Positions 27,106-38,815 are shown, counted from the stretch's first letter. The stretch is DNA of 64,000 nucleotides from Actinotalea sp. Marseille-Q4924 (GCF_916618755.1 NZ_CAKAKB010000003.1:186001-250000), one strand, 5' to 3'. Program-made: numbers and translations. Notes: generated from the letters alone by a model not told the origin.

Positions 27106-27609
27106 GTGAGGTTGCACGTGCCGGTCCCGCTGCGGTGGGGTGACCTCGACGCCTACGGCCACGTCAACAACGTCGCCATGCTGCGGCTGCTCGAGGAGGC
27201 GCGCATCGCTGCCTTCTGGCGCCACCCGGCCGCCGGGACGCCGGCGGTCGACGCCGCCGACGTCGACCTCGGAGCCCCGACGGCCGTGCTCGACGCCGGG
27301 CCGACCGCCTCGACCCACACGCTCGTGGCGCGCTCCGAGATCGAGTACCTCCTGCCGTTGCCGTACCGCCGGGAGCCCGCGGTGGTCGAGATGTGGCTGG
27401 GGCACCTCGGCGGCGCCAGCATCGACGTCTGCTACGAGATCACCGGCGGGGACGAGGCGGCGCGGGAGGTGTTCGCCCGGGCGATCACCACGCTCGTGCT
27501 CATCGACGCCGCCACGCAGCGCCCGCGCCGGCTCACGGACGACGAGCGCTCGGTGTGGGGCCGCTATCTCGGCGAGCCGCCGGCGATGCGCCGCCGCGCG
27601 ACCGGTTGA
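27106..27609 (+). CDS. Acyl-CoA thioesterase, 4HBT hot-dog fold
   Basis: A 167-residue thioesterase. The motif RWGDLDAYGHVNNVAML (about 10-26) carries the catalytic Asp of the 4HBT family, and EIEYLLPLPYR plus the C-terminal LTDDERSVWGRYLGEPPA (18 residues) match its actinobacterial branch. GTG 27106 has GGGGGAGGAGG upstream. The preceding GTPase gene ends 47 nt before. Acyl substrate not determinable. Confidence 0.88.
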   Translation: MRLHVPVPLRWGDLDAYGHVNNVAMLRLLEEARIAAFWRHPAAGTPAVDAADVDLGAPTAVLDAGPTASTHTLVARSEIEYLLPLPYRREPAVVEMWLGHLGGASIDVCYEITGGDEAAREVFARAITTLVLIDAATQRPRRLTDDERSVWGRYLGEPPAMRRRATG

Positions 27610-27627
27610 GCAGGTCGGGGTCCGGTC

Positions 27628-29115
27628 TCAGGCGGCGACCCCCGCCGCCCGCCGCTCCGCCTCCTCGCGGATGCCCCGCTGCATCCCGCCGAACACCACG
27701 CCGTGGAAGGGCGTCACCGCCCACCAGTAGAGGTGCCCGAGCAGCCCCTGCGGGTGGAAGGTCGCGAGCTGGGTCATGACGGACCGGCCCGCGGACGTGT
27801 CGGACGGCTCGACCGCGAGCTCCAGCCACGCCAGCCCGGGGACGCGCATCTCCGCCCGGAGGCGCAGCAGCCGCCCCGGCCGGACCTCCTCGACCCGCCA
27901 GAAGTCCACGGCGTCGTCCACGAGCAGGCGCAGCGGGTCGCGTCGGCCACGGCGCAGGCCGGGACCGCCCCAGATGCGGTCGAGGACCCCCCGCACGCGC
28001 CACGCCAGCGGCCACGAGTACCAGCCCACCTCGCCGCCGATGCTCTCCAGGACCTGCCACAGCACCTCGGGCGGAGCGGCCACCTCGGTGCGTCGCCGGT
28101 CGCGGTAGAGGGAGCCGCCTGCCCAGTCCGGGTCGCTGGGCAGCGGGTCGCTCGGCGCGCCGGGCACCGACGCGGAGGACCAGCGCGTCACGACGTCGGC
28201 GTCCTGGATGCGCTGGAGCGCCAGCCGCACGGCCTCGTCGAACGGCACGAGGCCGCCGGGCGGATCGGGCACCCAGCGGGCGATGTCGTGCTCGCGGCAG
28301 ACCACCTCGTGGACGAGGGACTCCACCAGCGGCCGTGCGATCGACGCGGGCACCGGCGTCACCAAGGACACCCACAGGCTCGACAGACGGGGCGACAGCA
28401 CCCCCACCCCGACGATGATGCGGCGCCGCAGCCCCGCCACCGCGGCGTACCGCTGCATCATGTCGCGGTACGTGAGCACCTCCGGCCCGCCGATGTCGAA
28501 GGCGCGGCTCACCTCCGGCGGCATCGTGACGCTGCCGACCAGGTACCGCAGCACGTCGCGGATGGCGATGGGCTGGATCCGGTTGTCCACCCAGCGGGGC
28601 GTCGTCATCGCGGGCAGGCGCTCGGTGAGGTACCGCATCATCTCGAACGACGCGGACCCCGACCCCAGGATCACGGCGGCGCGCAGCACGGTCGTCGGGA
28701 CGCCGGAGGCGAGGAGGATGTCCTCGACCTCGCGACGCGACTCCAGGTGGGGGGAGAGGCCTTCCTCCTCCGGGTGCAGGCCGCCGAGGTACACGATGCG
28801 CCGCACCCCGGCGTCCCGCGCCGCACGTGCGAACGTCAGGGCGGCGAGGCGGTCACGTCGGGCGAAGCGCTGACCGGTGCCGAGGGAGTGGATGAGGTAG
28901 TACGCGACGTCGACGCCCTCGAGTGCCGCGCGGATCTCCTCCAGGTGGGTGGCGTCCGCCGCGGCCGTCTCGACCTGCTCGAACCACGGCCGTCCGCGCA
29001 GCCGCTGCGGGTTGCGGGCCACCGCCCGCACCCGGTGGCCGGCCGCGAGCAGCTCGGGGACGAGGCGCCCCCCGACGTAGCCGGTGACACCCGTGACCGC
29101 GACGTGGGCTCCCAT
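27628..29115 (-). CDS. NAD(P)-binding SDR-type reductase fused to a DUF2867 domain
   Basis: A 495-residue two-domain protein. Residues 1 to about 300 form an atypical short-chain dehydrogenase with the nucleotide motif VTGVTGYVGGRLV (7-19), YYLIHSLGTG and a later VYLGGLHPE. The second half (about 335-490), with EVLWQVLESIGGEVGWYSWP and WWAVTPFHGVVFGGM, is DUF2867/SRPBCC-like and could bind a lipid or polyketide. The ATG follows TAGGCT by six bases. It converges on the thioesterase. Confidence 0.88.
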   Translation of the reverse strand: MGAHVAVTGVTGYVGGRLVPELLAAGHRVRAVARNPQRLRGRPWFEQVETAAADATHLEEIRAALEGVDVAYYLIHSLGTGQRFARRDRLAALTFARAARDAGVRRIVYLGGLHPEEEGLSPHLESRREVEDILLASGVPTTVLRAAVILGSGSASFEMMRYLTERLPAMTTPRWVDNRIQPIAIRDVLRYLVGSVTMPPEVSRAFDIGGPEVLTYRDMMQRYAAVAGLRRRIIVGVGVLSPRLSSLWVSLVTPVPASIARPLVESLVHEVVCREHDIARWVPDPPGGLVPFDEAVRLALQRIQDADVVTRWSSASVPGAPSDPLPSDPDWAGGSLYRDRRRTEVAAPPEVLWQVLESIGGEVGWYSWPLAWRVRGVLDRIWGGPGLRRGRRDPLRLLVDDAVDFWRVEEVRPGRLLRLRAEMRVPGLAWLELAVEPSDTSAGRSVMTQLATFHPQGLLGHLYWWAVTPFHGVVFGGMQRGIREEAERRAAGVAA

Positions 29116-29121
29116 CGCGCC

Positions 29122-29127
29122 AGCCTA
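29122..29127 (-). promoter_or_regulatory. -10 hexamer, leaderless type, for the SDR-DUF2867 gene
   Basis: TAGGCT on the minus strand ends six bases before the ATG. Confidence 0.55.
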
Positions 29128-29223
29128 GGTCCGACGGCGGCCCCGGCCCCCGCGTCACGGGTGGACGGGGCGCCGGGCGGTCAGGCGCCTCTCAGCAGCA
29201 CCGCGGCCGGGCGGGCGCGCGGC

Positions 29224-30198
29224 TCAGCCGAGCAGCTCCAGCGTCGCGCGCTCCGCGGCCGCCCGGGTCCGCCGTCGGCCGATGGTCGCACCTCGCTCCC
29301 ACAGGTCCACCAGTCGCGGGTCGATGTACGACGCGCGGCACACCGCCGGGGTGTTGCCCAGCTCCTCGGACACCTCCTTGACGACCGTCGCGACGGCGCG
29401 CCGCCGCCCGCGCTCCGACGACGGCGTCCCCACGTCCGCCAGCCCGGCCGCCGCGAGCACCGTCGCGTGCCAGGTGCGGAAGTCCTTGGGCCGCGCCTCG
29501 GCGCCGAGCCGCTCCTTGACGTACTGGACGATGTCCGCGGTCGTGACGTCGTGCCACGCGCCGTCGGCGTCCTGCCACGCGAGCAGCTCCTCGCTGTCGT
29601 CGTCGCGTTCGCGCAGGGCGCGGACGGGCGCCAGGACCGCACGGTCCTCGACCCGTGACTCGCGGACCTGACCCGACTTCGCCGGGTAGCAGAAGCTGAC
29701 GCCGTCCCGGTGCAGCCGGACGTGGTCGCGACGCACGGTGGCCAGGCCGTAGCTGCCGTTGTCCCGCGCGTACGCCTCCCCGCCGGCCCGGAAGTAGGCG
29801 TCGTCCAGGAGCCGGAAGGCCAGGGCGAGCACCTTCTCCCGAGGCATCCCCGGGAGCGCCAGGTGCTCGCGCACCTTCTTCCGCGCGGCCGGCAGGCGGC
29901 GTGCGACCTGCAGGACGTGCTCGTGCTTGCGGCGGTCCTGCCGCAGCCGCCACTGCGGGTGGTAGAGGTACTGGCGCCGGCCGGCGTCGTCCGTGCCGAG
30001 CGCCTGGATGTGGCCGTTCTCCCAGGGGCAGATCCACACGTCGGTCCACGCCGGCGGGATGACGAGGTCCGTGCACCGCGCGACGGCGTCCGGGTCGGTG
30101 ATCCGCTGCCCGCGCTCGTCGAGGTAGACGACCCCGCGACCCTGCTTGCGACGGGTCCAGCCGGGGCCGCCGGGACGGGACCTGCGCAGGCGGGGCAT
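29224..30198 (-). CDS. DNA topoisomerase IB
   Basis: A 324-residue poxvirus-type topoisomerase IB that relaxes supercoils without ATP. The N-terminal domain has LVIPPAWTDVWICP; the catalytic domain has PAKSGQ (K174), KDFRTWHATV (R241 and H244) and CRASYIDPRLVDLW with the nucleophile Y291. The frame is open upstream, but similarity starts at MPRLRRSRPGGPG. A CACACT sequence six bases before the ATG is a weak leaderless promoter candidate. Confidence 0.93.
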   Translation of the reverse strand: MPRLRRSRPGGPGWTRRKQGRGVVYLDERGQRITDPDAVARCTDLVIPPAWTDVWICPWENGHIQALGTDDAGRRQYLYHPQWRLRQDRRKHEHVLQVARRLPAARKKVREHLALPGMPREKVLALAFRLLDDAYFRAGGEAYARDNGSYGLATVRRDHVRLHRDGVSFCYPAKSGQVRESRVEDRAVLAPVRALRERDDDSEELLAWQDADGAWHDVTTADIVQYVKERLGAEARPKDFRTWHATVLAAAGLADVGTPSSERGRRRAVATVVKEVSEELGNTPAVCRASYIDPRLVDLWERGATIGRRRTRAAAERATLELLG

Positions 30199-30296
30199 GC
30201 CACGAGTGTGCGGTGCCGTCCCCGCCGCGTCGCGGCGAACGCCGACGGCGGCCCGCCGACGACGGCACCCGGCCGACGACGAGGTGCCGCCCGCGC

Positions 30297-31196
30297 TCAG
30301 TCGTCCAGCGGCGTGCGGACCATGCCCTCCTGGGCCATCGTCGCCACGAGGGTGCCGTCCTGGCGGTACACCCGCGCGGCGCCCAGCCCTCGACCGCCGT
30401 GCCCGCTCGGGGTGGACTGCACGTAGAGCAGCCACTCGTCGGCGCGCACGGGGCGGTGCCACCACATGGCGTGGTCGAGGCTGGCGATCGCCAGGCCGGG
30501 GCTGGCCCAGCTGAGGCCGTGCCGCCGCAGGACCGGCTCGAGGAGCACCTGGTCGCACGCGTACGCCAGCAGGGCGCGGTGCAGGACCTCGTCGTCGGGC
30601 AGCGGCGCCCGCGCCCGCATCCAGACCAGCTGGTGGCCGCTGGCCATCGGTCCGGGCTCCAGGTAGATGGCGTCCTCGACGTGCCGCAGGTCGAACGCCG
30701 CCGCCTGGGTCCAGAAGTCGGCCATCGGGTGGTCGATGCCGGCGAGCACCTCCAGCGCGCTCGGCACCTTGTCGGGTCCCGGCACGGACGGCGGTGGGGT
30801 GTCGGTGTGGTCCAGGCCGGGCTGCTCCACCTGGAAGGACGTCGTCATCGACAGGATGGGCACGCCGTCCTGCAGCGCGTGCGTGCGCCGGGCGCTGAAG
30901 GACCGGCCGTCGCGGAGGTTCTCGACCGAGAAGGTGATCGGCTTGGTGACGTCCCCGGGCCGCAGGAAGTACCCGTGCACCGAGTGGGGGAGGCGGTCGG
31001 GGGAGACGGTGCGCGCCGCAGCGAGGACGCACTGCGCGAGGACCTGTCCCCCGAAGACGCGGCCGCCGGGCTTGGGCAGGCTCGACCCGACGAAGGTCCC
31101 CTCGCCCGTCTCCTGCAGGTCCAGGACGTCCAGGACGCGCTGCAGCGCCCCCTCCGCCGTCTCCGGCGTGCGGGCGGTTCGCTGGTCGGTCGTCAT
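30297..31196 (-). CDS. tesB: Acyl-CoA thioesterase II
   Basis: A 299-residue double hot-dog thioesterase. Seen: GRVFGGQVLAQCVLAA (about 45-60), VHGYFLRPGD, and the second-half motif LDHAMWWHRP with the catalytic Asp, followed by YVQSTPSGHGGRGLG. It is translationally coupled to the upstream globin gene by an ATGA overlap, an unusual pairing that may just reflect operon packing. Confidence 0.94.
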   Translation of the reverse strand: MTTDQRTARTPETAEGALQRVLDVLDLQETGEGTFVGSSLPKPGGRVFGGQVLAQCVLAAARTVSPDRLPHSVHGYFLRPGDVTKPITFSVENLRDGRSFSARRTHALQDGVPILSMTTSFQVEQPGLDHTDTPPPSVPGPDKVPSALEVLAGIDHPMADFWTQAAAFDLRHVEDAIYLEPGPMASGHQLVWMRARAPLPDDEVLHRALLAYACDQVLLEPVLRRHGLSWASPGLAIASLDHAMWWHRPVRADEWLLYVQSTPSGHGGRGLGAARVYRQDGTLVATMAQEGMVRTPLDD

Positions 31197-31582
31197 CGGG
31201 CTCCCTCGTCGAAGGTGTTGACCATGGCGTGGGCGGCGCGCTCCAGGTAGTCCCAGAAGGTGGCGTGCGGCAGCGGCGGGAGCTGCAGCTCGGTCAGCGA
31301 CGTCCGCATGTGCTGCAACCAGCGGTCGCGCGCCGCCGGGCTCACCGGGAACGGCGCGTGCCGCATGCGCAGCCGCGGGTGCCCGCGCTGGTCGGAGTAC
31401 GTCGTCGGGCCGCCCCAGTACTGCTCGAGGAAGGTCCGCAGCCGGTCCTCGGCCGGACCCAGGTCCTCCTCCGGGTACATCGGTCGCAGGAGGTCGTCCG
31501 TCGCGACCAGCTCGTAGAACCGGGCGACGAGCCGGCGGAACGTGGGCTCCCCGCCGACCAGGTCGTAGAAGCTGTCGGGCAC
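31193..31582 (-). CDS. glbO: Truncated haemoglobin, group II (trHbO)
   Basis: A 129-residue 2-on-2 globin. Key group II residues are visible: Tyr B10 (Y23 in RFYELV), Tyr CD1 (Y36 in PMYPEED), proximal His F8 (H75 in RMRHAPF) and Trp G8 (W88 in DRWLQHM). It probably binds oxygen or handles NO and peroxide. GTG 31582 is preferred because GGAGAGGATGGGG lies upstream; a GTG at 31600 would add six residues. In M. tuberculosis glbO (Rv2470) lies near pepN (Rv2467), and here pepN is 4 kb away. Confidence 0.92.
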   Translation of the reverse strand: MPDSFYDLVGGEPTFRRLVARFYELVATDDLLRPMYPEEDLGPAEDRLRTFLEQYWGGPTTYSDQRGHPRLRMRHAPFPVSPAARDRWLQHMRTSLTELQLPPLPHATFWDYLERAAHAMVNTFDEGAR

Positions 31583-31671
31583 GGCCCCATCCTCTCCCAC
31601 GGCGGACTAGTGTGTGTCGCGGGTGGGTGGGACCCGGTCCGGCACGGCGTGCACGACGGGAGGAGACCTCG

Positions 31672-31902
31672 ATGACGAAGGCCGAGCAGATCCTCGCGGC
31701 GCTCGGCGGCGACGGGAACGTCGTCGACCTCGAGCCGTGCATCACCCGCCTGCGCGTCGAGCTCAAGGACCCGGCGCTGGTGGACGAGCCCGCGCTGCGG
31801 GACTCCGGCGCGTTCGGTGTCGTGCGGTCCGGGCGGATCGTGCAGGTCGTCGTCGGTCCGGAGGCCGACACGCTCGCCGCGGACATCGACAGCCTCCGCT
31901 AG
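31672..31902 (+). CDS. Stand-alone PTS EIIB domain (glucose/GlcNAc type)
   Basis: A 76-residue phosphotransferase IIB domain. The sequence DLEPCITRLRVEL holds the phosphorylatable Cys 23 and the adjacent conserved ITRLR. FGVVRSGRIVQVVVGP completes the fold. GGGAGGAGACC precedes the ATG. No IIC or IIA gene lies nearby, so it must partner with a PTS permease encoded elsewhere. Confidence 0.88.
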   Translation: MTKAEQILAALGGDGNVVDLEPCITRLRVELKDPALVDEPALRDSGAFGVVRSGRIVQVVVGPEADTLAADIDSLR

Positions 31903-31943
31903 GTCGCTCGCCGGACCGACGGCCAGCACCTCGCCGACCGCCG

Positions 31944-32948
31944 TCACCGCTCCTTCGGGTCGCCCTGGTGGGACGACCCCGAGGTGCTGCGCTCGACCAT
32001 CACCTGCCGCGGGATCGCCAGGCCGACGCCCTCCGCGACGAAGAGCTCGCGCAGGCGCGCGCGCACGTCCCGCTGGATCGCCCACTGCTTGGCCGGGGCG
32101 ACCTTGAGGAGCATCCGGAGCATGACGGACTCCGCGCTGAGCGACTCGTAGGACGTGACCTCCGGCGCGCCCAGGACGTCGTCGACGTGGACGGCGGCGA
32201 CGTCCGTGGCCGCGCGCAGCACCAGGTCGGTCGCGTGGGCGACGTCCGTGTCGGGCGGGACCATCACCTCCACGCGGGCCACGGACCAGCCCTGCGTCAT
32301 GTTCCCGACCCGGAGGATCTCGCCGTTGCGGACGTACCAGAGCGTCCCGCTGAGGTCGCGGACCTGCGTCACGCGCAGGCCCACGGCCTCGACCGTGCCC
32401 GTGGCCTCGCCGACGTCCACGACGTCCCCGACGCCGTACTGGTCCTCGACCAGCATGAAGATGCCGGCGAGGAAGTCCTTGACGAGGGTCTGGGCGCCGA
32501 ACCCGAGGGCCACGCCGACGACGCCGGCCGAGGCCAGGACGGGGCCGAGGTCCCAGTCGTTGATGTTGGCCAGCGCGGTGACGACGAGGACGGTCACCAC
32601 GATGCCGGCCACCGACCGCAGCACCGAGCCCATCGTCTCGGCGCGCTGCACGCGCCGGGCCACGGCCAGCGGGTCGGAGTCCTCCCCGGGCACCGGGACG
32701 CGCGACTTCATGAGCAGGCGGCGCGTGTGGGACCGGACCTTCGCGCCGCCGTCGATGACCGAGCGCACCGCCCGGCCGATCGCCCAGCGGACCGCGGCGA
32801 GCAGGAGGATCCCGACGACGACGGCGACGAGGCTCTGCAGCGGCCAGCCCAGGAGCCAGTCCATGGCCTCGGTGGTCTTCTCGGCGGTCCGGTCGACGAC
32901 CTCGGAGACGGCCTCGGAGGGATCGGGGGACGGAACAGCGACGATCAT
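31944..32948 (-). CDS. MscS-family mechanosensitive channel
   Basis: A 334-residue small-conductance mechanosensitive channel that would release solutes on hypo-osmotic shock. Three membrane helices lie in residues 30-165; the pore helix region VLASAGVVGVALGFGAQTLV (20 residues) has the Gly/Ala spacing of TM3, followed by KDFLAGIFMLVEDQYGVGD of the beta domain. The soluble vestibule follows to about 315. ATG preceded by TAGCCT seven bases upstream. Confidence 0.92.
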   Translation of the reverse strand: MIVAVPSPDPSEAVSEVVDRTAEKTTEAMDWLLGWPLQSLVAVVVGILLLAAVRWAIGRAVRSVIDGGAKVRSHTRRLLMKSRVPVPGEDSDPLAVARRVQRAETMGSVLRSVAGIVVTVLVVTALANINDWDLGPVLASAGVVGVALGFGAQTLVKDFLAGIFMLVEDQYGVGDVVDVGEATGTVEAVGLRVTQVRDLSGTLWYVRNGEILRVGNMTQGWSVARVEVMVPPDTDVAHATDLVLRAATDVAAVHVDDVLGAPEVTSYESLSAESVMLRMLLKVAPAKQWAIQRDVRARLRELFVAEGVGLAIPRQVMVERSTSGSSHQGDPKER

Positions 32949-32955
32949 GCGCGCC

Positions 32956-32961
32956 AGGCTA
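32956..32961 (-). promoter_or_regulatory. -10 hexamer, leaderless type, for the mscS-like gene
   Basis: TAGCCT on the minus strand ends seven bases before the ATG. Confidence 0.5.
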
Positions 32962-33077
32962 ACGAGCGCCGGCGCCGCCGTCGGCCGTCGGCCGCCGATC
33001 GCGACGACCTGTCACGGGATCCTCACACGGGCGGCGGCGCGCGGGGCGGCCGACCGGCTCGGGACGCCGCGCTCTGG

Positions 33078-33083
33078 CAGGAT
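33078..33083 (+). promoter_or_regulatory. Near-consensus -10 hexamer for malQ
   Basis: CAGGAT ends six bases before GTG 33090. The same CAGGAT-6-start spacing occurs at rpiB, which supports a leaderless -10 rather than a ribosome site. Confidence 0.4.
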
Positions 33084-33089
33084 CGACGC

Positions 33090-35255
33090 GTGCCCGAGAC
33101 CCACGACGCCTCGCCCCTGCCGCAGCCCCTCCTGGACCTCGCGGCCCGTCACGGGGTCGTCCCCGACTTCTGGGGTTTCGACGGCCAGCACCGGTTCGTG
33201 TCCGAGTCGACCATGGTGGCCGTCCTGGCGGCCCTGGGTGTCGACGCCTCGACGCCGGAGCGCGTCGACCTCGCCCTCGAGCACGCCGAGGACGACCCGT
33301 GGCGCCGTCCGCTGCCGCCCGTCGTCGTCGTCCGCGCCGGCAGCACCGCCGATGTCCCGGCCCACGTCACCGACGGCCGGCCGATCGCCGTGCACGTCGA
33401 GCTCGAGGGGGGCGGCGGGCGCCGTGACCTCGTGCAGTCCGACGCCTACGTCGCCCCGCGGACCGTCGACGGCCGGCAGGTCGGCAGGGCGACCTTCGTG
33501 GTCCCGGCCGACCTGCCGCTCGGCTGGCACGAGCTCGTGGCGCAGTCCCCCGACGGGACCGGCCGGTCCACGCTCGTCGTCGTCCCGGACCGCCTGGAGC
33601 TGGGGCACGGGCTGGAGGAGCGCCGCGCATGGGGCTTCATGGCGCAGCTGTACTCCGTGCGCTCCGAGCGCTCCTGGGGCGTGGGGGACCTCGCGGACCT
33701 GCGCGAGATGTCGTGGATGGCGGGTCGTCGCTGTGCGTCGGACTTCCTGCTCATCAACCCGTTGCACGCCGCGGAGCCCGGCTCGCGGATGACCCCGTCG
33801 CCGTACCTGCCGGTGACCCGTCGCTTCGTCAACCCGATCTACCTGCGGGTCGAGGACATCCCCGAGACCGCCTACCTCCCCGTCGCGGAGCGCTCCCTGG
33901 TGGAGTGGCAGGCCGAGGTCGCCCGCCCGCTCAGCGAGGACGAGGGTCCGATCGACCGGGACACCGTCTGGGTCGCGAAGAAGGTCGCGCTCGAGGTGGT
34001 CCACGCCGCGCCCCGCTCGGCCGCCCGCCAGGCGGCCTTCGAGGAGTACAAGGAGCTGGAGGGTCCAGGTCTGGACGACTTCGCCACCTGGTGCGCGATC
34101 TCCGAGCACTACGAGGGCCGCGCCTGGCCGGCCGGGGCCGACGACCGCGGCTCGGAGCTGGTGAAGGGGCTGCGGGAGCGGCTCGCGGACCGGATCGAGT
34201 TCCACCGCTGGCTGCAGTGGGTCGCGGACGAGCAGCTCGCCGACGCGCAGCGCGCCGCCCGGGAGGGCGGCATGCGGATCGGGATCATGCACGACCTCGC
34301 GGTCGGCGTGCACCCGGAGGGCGCCGACGCGTGGGCGATGCGGGACGTGCTCGCCCAGGGCGTGTCCGTCGGGGCACCGCCGGACATGTACAACCAGCAG
34401 GGCCAGGACTGGTCGCAGCCGCCGTGGCGCCCGGACGGGCTAGCCCGGGCCGCGTACCGCCCGTACCGCGACATGCTGCGCACGATCCTGCGGCACGCAG
34501 GTGCCATCCGGATCGACCACGTGCTCGGGCTGTTCCGCCTCTGGTGGATCCCCACGGGTGCCGGTGCCCAGGACGGCGCGTACGTCCGCTACGACCACGA
34601 GGCCCTCATCGGCATCCTCTGCCTCGAGGCCCAGCGGGCGGGCGCCGTCGTCATCGGTGAGGACCTGGGCGTCTTCGAGCCCTGGGTGCGCACGTACCTC
34701 ACCGAGCGCGGCGTGCTCGGCACGTCGGTCCTGTGGTTCGAGTACGACGGCGACCAGCTCATGGCCCCGGAGAAGTACCGGCGTCTCGCGCTCGCGACCG
34801 TCACCACCCACGACCTGCCGCCGACCGCCGGCTACCTGGCCGGGGAGCACGTCGACCTGCGGGACCGGCTGGGGCTGCTGACGGAGCCGGTCGACGTCGT
34901 GCGGCGCGCCGCCGCCCAGGAGCGGCAGCAGATGGTGGACGTCCTCACCGCGCGCGGCCTGGTCGGCGCCGACCCCTCGGAGCGCGAGCTGGTCGAGGCG
35001 ATGCACCGGCTCGTCCTCGCCTCGCCGTCCGTGCTCGTCGGCCTCTCGCTCGCGGACGCGGTGGGGGAGCGGCGCGCGCAGAACCAGCCCGGCACCGACA
35101 CGGAGTACCCGAACTGGAAGGTCCCGCTGGCCGACTCGGCGCAGCGACTGGTGACGGTGGACGCCCTCTTCGACAACCCGCGGCTGCGGTCGCTGGTCGT
35201 GGCCGTCAACGACGCCATCGACACCCCCGCGGGGGCGTCCCGGCAGCGCGGCTGA
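33090..35255 (+). CDS. malQ: 4-alpha-glucanotransferase (amylomaltase)
   Basis: A 721-residue GH77 enzyme that disproportionates maltodextrins. The first 180 residues are an N-terminal extension with a beta domain, typical of actinobacterial MalQ. The catalytic barrel has RSWGVGDLADL (about 193-203), GIMHDLAVGVHPEG, the nucleophile region AIRIDHVLGLFRLWW (Asp in RIDHVLG), GEDLGVFEPWV with the acid/base Glu, and VTTHDLPPTAGY. It acts on the maltodextrins released by amylase; the secreted alpha-amylase gene is at 39065. The long upstream open frame has no similarity. Confidence 0.95.
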   Translation: MPETHDASPLPQPLLDLAARHGVVPDFWGFDGQHRFVSESTMVAVLAALGVDASTPERVDLALEHAEDDPWRRPLPPVVVVRAGSTADVPAHVTDGRPIAVHVELEGGGGRRDLVQSDAYVAPRTVDGRQVGRATFVVPADLPLGWHELVAQSPDGTGRSTLVVVPDRLELGHGLEERRAWGFMAQLYSVRSERSWGVGDLADLREMSWMAGRRCASDFLLINPLHAAEPGSRMTPSPYLPVTRRFVNPIYLRVEDIPETAYLPVAERSLVEWQAEVARPLSEDEGPIDRDTVWVAKKVALEVVHAAPRSAARQAAFEEYKELEGPGLDDFATWCAISEHYEGRAWPAGADDRGSELVKGLRERLADRIEFHRWLQWVADEQLADAQRAAREGGMRIGIMHDLAVGVHPEGADAWAMRDVLAQGVSVGAPPDMYNQQGQDWSQPPWRPDGLARAAYRPYRDMLRTILRHAGAIRIDHVLGLFRLWWIPTGAGAQDGAYVRYDHEALIGILCLEAQRAGAVVIGEDLGVFEPWVRTYLTERGVLGTSVLWFEYDGDQLMAPEKYRRLALATVTTHDLPPTAGYLAGEHVDLRDRLGLLTEPVDVVRRAAAQERQQMVDVLTARGLVGADPSERELVEAMHRLVLASPSVLVGLSLADAVGERRAQNQPGTDTEYPNWKVPLADSAQRLVTVDALFDNPRLRSLVVAVNDAIDTPAGASRQRG

Positions 35256-35297
35256 CCGCCGTCCGCGCACGCCGTCAGGTCGTGCGACACCGCGAGA

Positions 35298-35321
35298 CCC
35301 CCGGCGCCACTGCTCCGGGGG
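35298..35321. terminator. Weak hairpin between convergent malQ and pepN
   Basis: CCCCCGG and CCGGGGG form a seven-pair stem with a ten-base loop between the two convergent stop codons. Confidence 0.4.
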
Positions 35322-35358
35322 ACTTGCGCTCGATCTCCTCCGTGCTGTCCCGCGGCGC

Positions 35359-37941
<2,583 letters not shown>

Positions 37942-38093
37942 AGCGGGTGCTCCTCGGTGTCAGGGGTGTGACGTCCGGGTGATCCTCCCACGCAGGTGCC
38001 GGACCCACGCCGGGAATGCCTGCGGCCGCGGACCGTTGTCTCCTGGTGGACGGCCAGGCCCGCGGACGGGCCCCATCGACACCGAGGAGAACG

Positions 38094-38750
38094 ATGACGA
38101 CGACGGCGAGCGTGCCTAGCCAGGCAGCGGCACCCGATGCTGAGGCCACGGTCCGGGCGGACTTCTGGTTCGACCCCCTGTGCCCCTGGGCGTGGATGAC
38201 GTCGCGGTGGATGACCGAGGTGGAGCAGCACCGACCCGTCGACCTGCACTGGCACGTCATGAGCCTCGCGGTGCTCAACGAGGGTCGGGAGCTCCCGGAG
38301 GACTACCGTCGGCTGATGGACGAGGCGTGGGGACCGGTCCGGGTCGTCACCGCCGCTCGGCTCGCGCACGGCGAGGAGGTCGTCAAGCCGTTGTACGACG
38401 CGATCGGCACGCGTCTGCACCCCGGCGGGCGGCGCGAGGAGATGCGTGAGGTGCTCGCGGAGTCGCTGGCCGAGGTCGGCCTGCCGGCCGCGCTCCTCGA
38501 GGCCGCTGACACCGACGCGCACGACGACGAGCTGCGGGCCTCCCACCAGCGCGCGATCGACCTCGTGGGGGACGAGGTCGGCACCCCGGTCGTGGCCATC
38601 GACGGCGTCGCCTACTTCGGTCCCGTCATGACGCCGGCACCGAAGGGCGAGGACGCCCTGCGCCTGTGGGACGGGCTCGTCCTCATGACGCAGGTGCCCG
38701 GGTTCTACGAGCTCAAGCGCACGCGTACTCAGGGCCCTGTGCTCGACTGA
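38094..38750 (+). CDS. DsbA-family protein, Rv2466c-like mycothiol-dependent oxidoreductase with a monothiol site
   Basis: A 218-residue thioredoxin-fold protein close to Rv2466c, the mycothiol-dependent nitroreductase of M. tuberculosis. Shared stretches include ADFWFDPLCPW, WHVMSLAVLNE, AWGPVRVV, VGTPVVAIDGVA and FYELKRTRT. The active site here reads C30-P-W-A33: the second Cys of the CPWC motif is replaced by Ala, so only the nucleophilic Cys remains. A monothiol mechanism with mycothiol is likely. ATG 38094 is preceded by GAGGAGAACG; an upstream ATG at 38016 lacks support. Divergent from pepN. Confidence 0.92.
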   Translation: MTTTASVPSQAAAPDAEATVRADFWFDPLCPWAWMTSRWMTEVEQHRPVDLHWHVMSLAVLNEGRELPEDYRRLMDEAWGPVRVVTAARLAHGEEVVKPLYDAIGTRLHPGGRREEMREVLAESLAEVGLPAALLEAADTDAHDDELRASHQRAIDLVGDEVGTPVVAIDGVAYFGPVMTPAPKGEDALRLWDGLVLMTQVPGFYELKRTRTQGPVLD

Positions 38751-38779
38751 CACGCATGGACGACCCTCTCCGGAGGGTG

Positions 38780-38815
38780 ACGACGCCGCCGCCGGGCTCC
38801 CGGCGGCGGCGTCGT
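38780..38815 (+). terminator. Strong hairpin terminator after the DsbA-family gene
   Basis: ACGACGCCGCCGCCGGG and its complement form a near-perfect 17-pair stem, followed by CCGTTT. It insulates the amylase promoter from upstream transcription. Confidence 0.8.
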
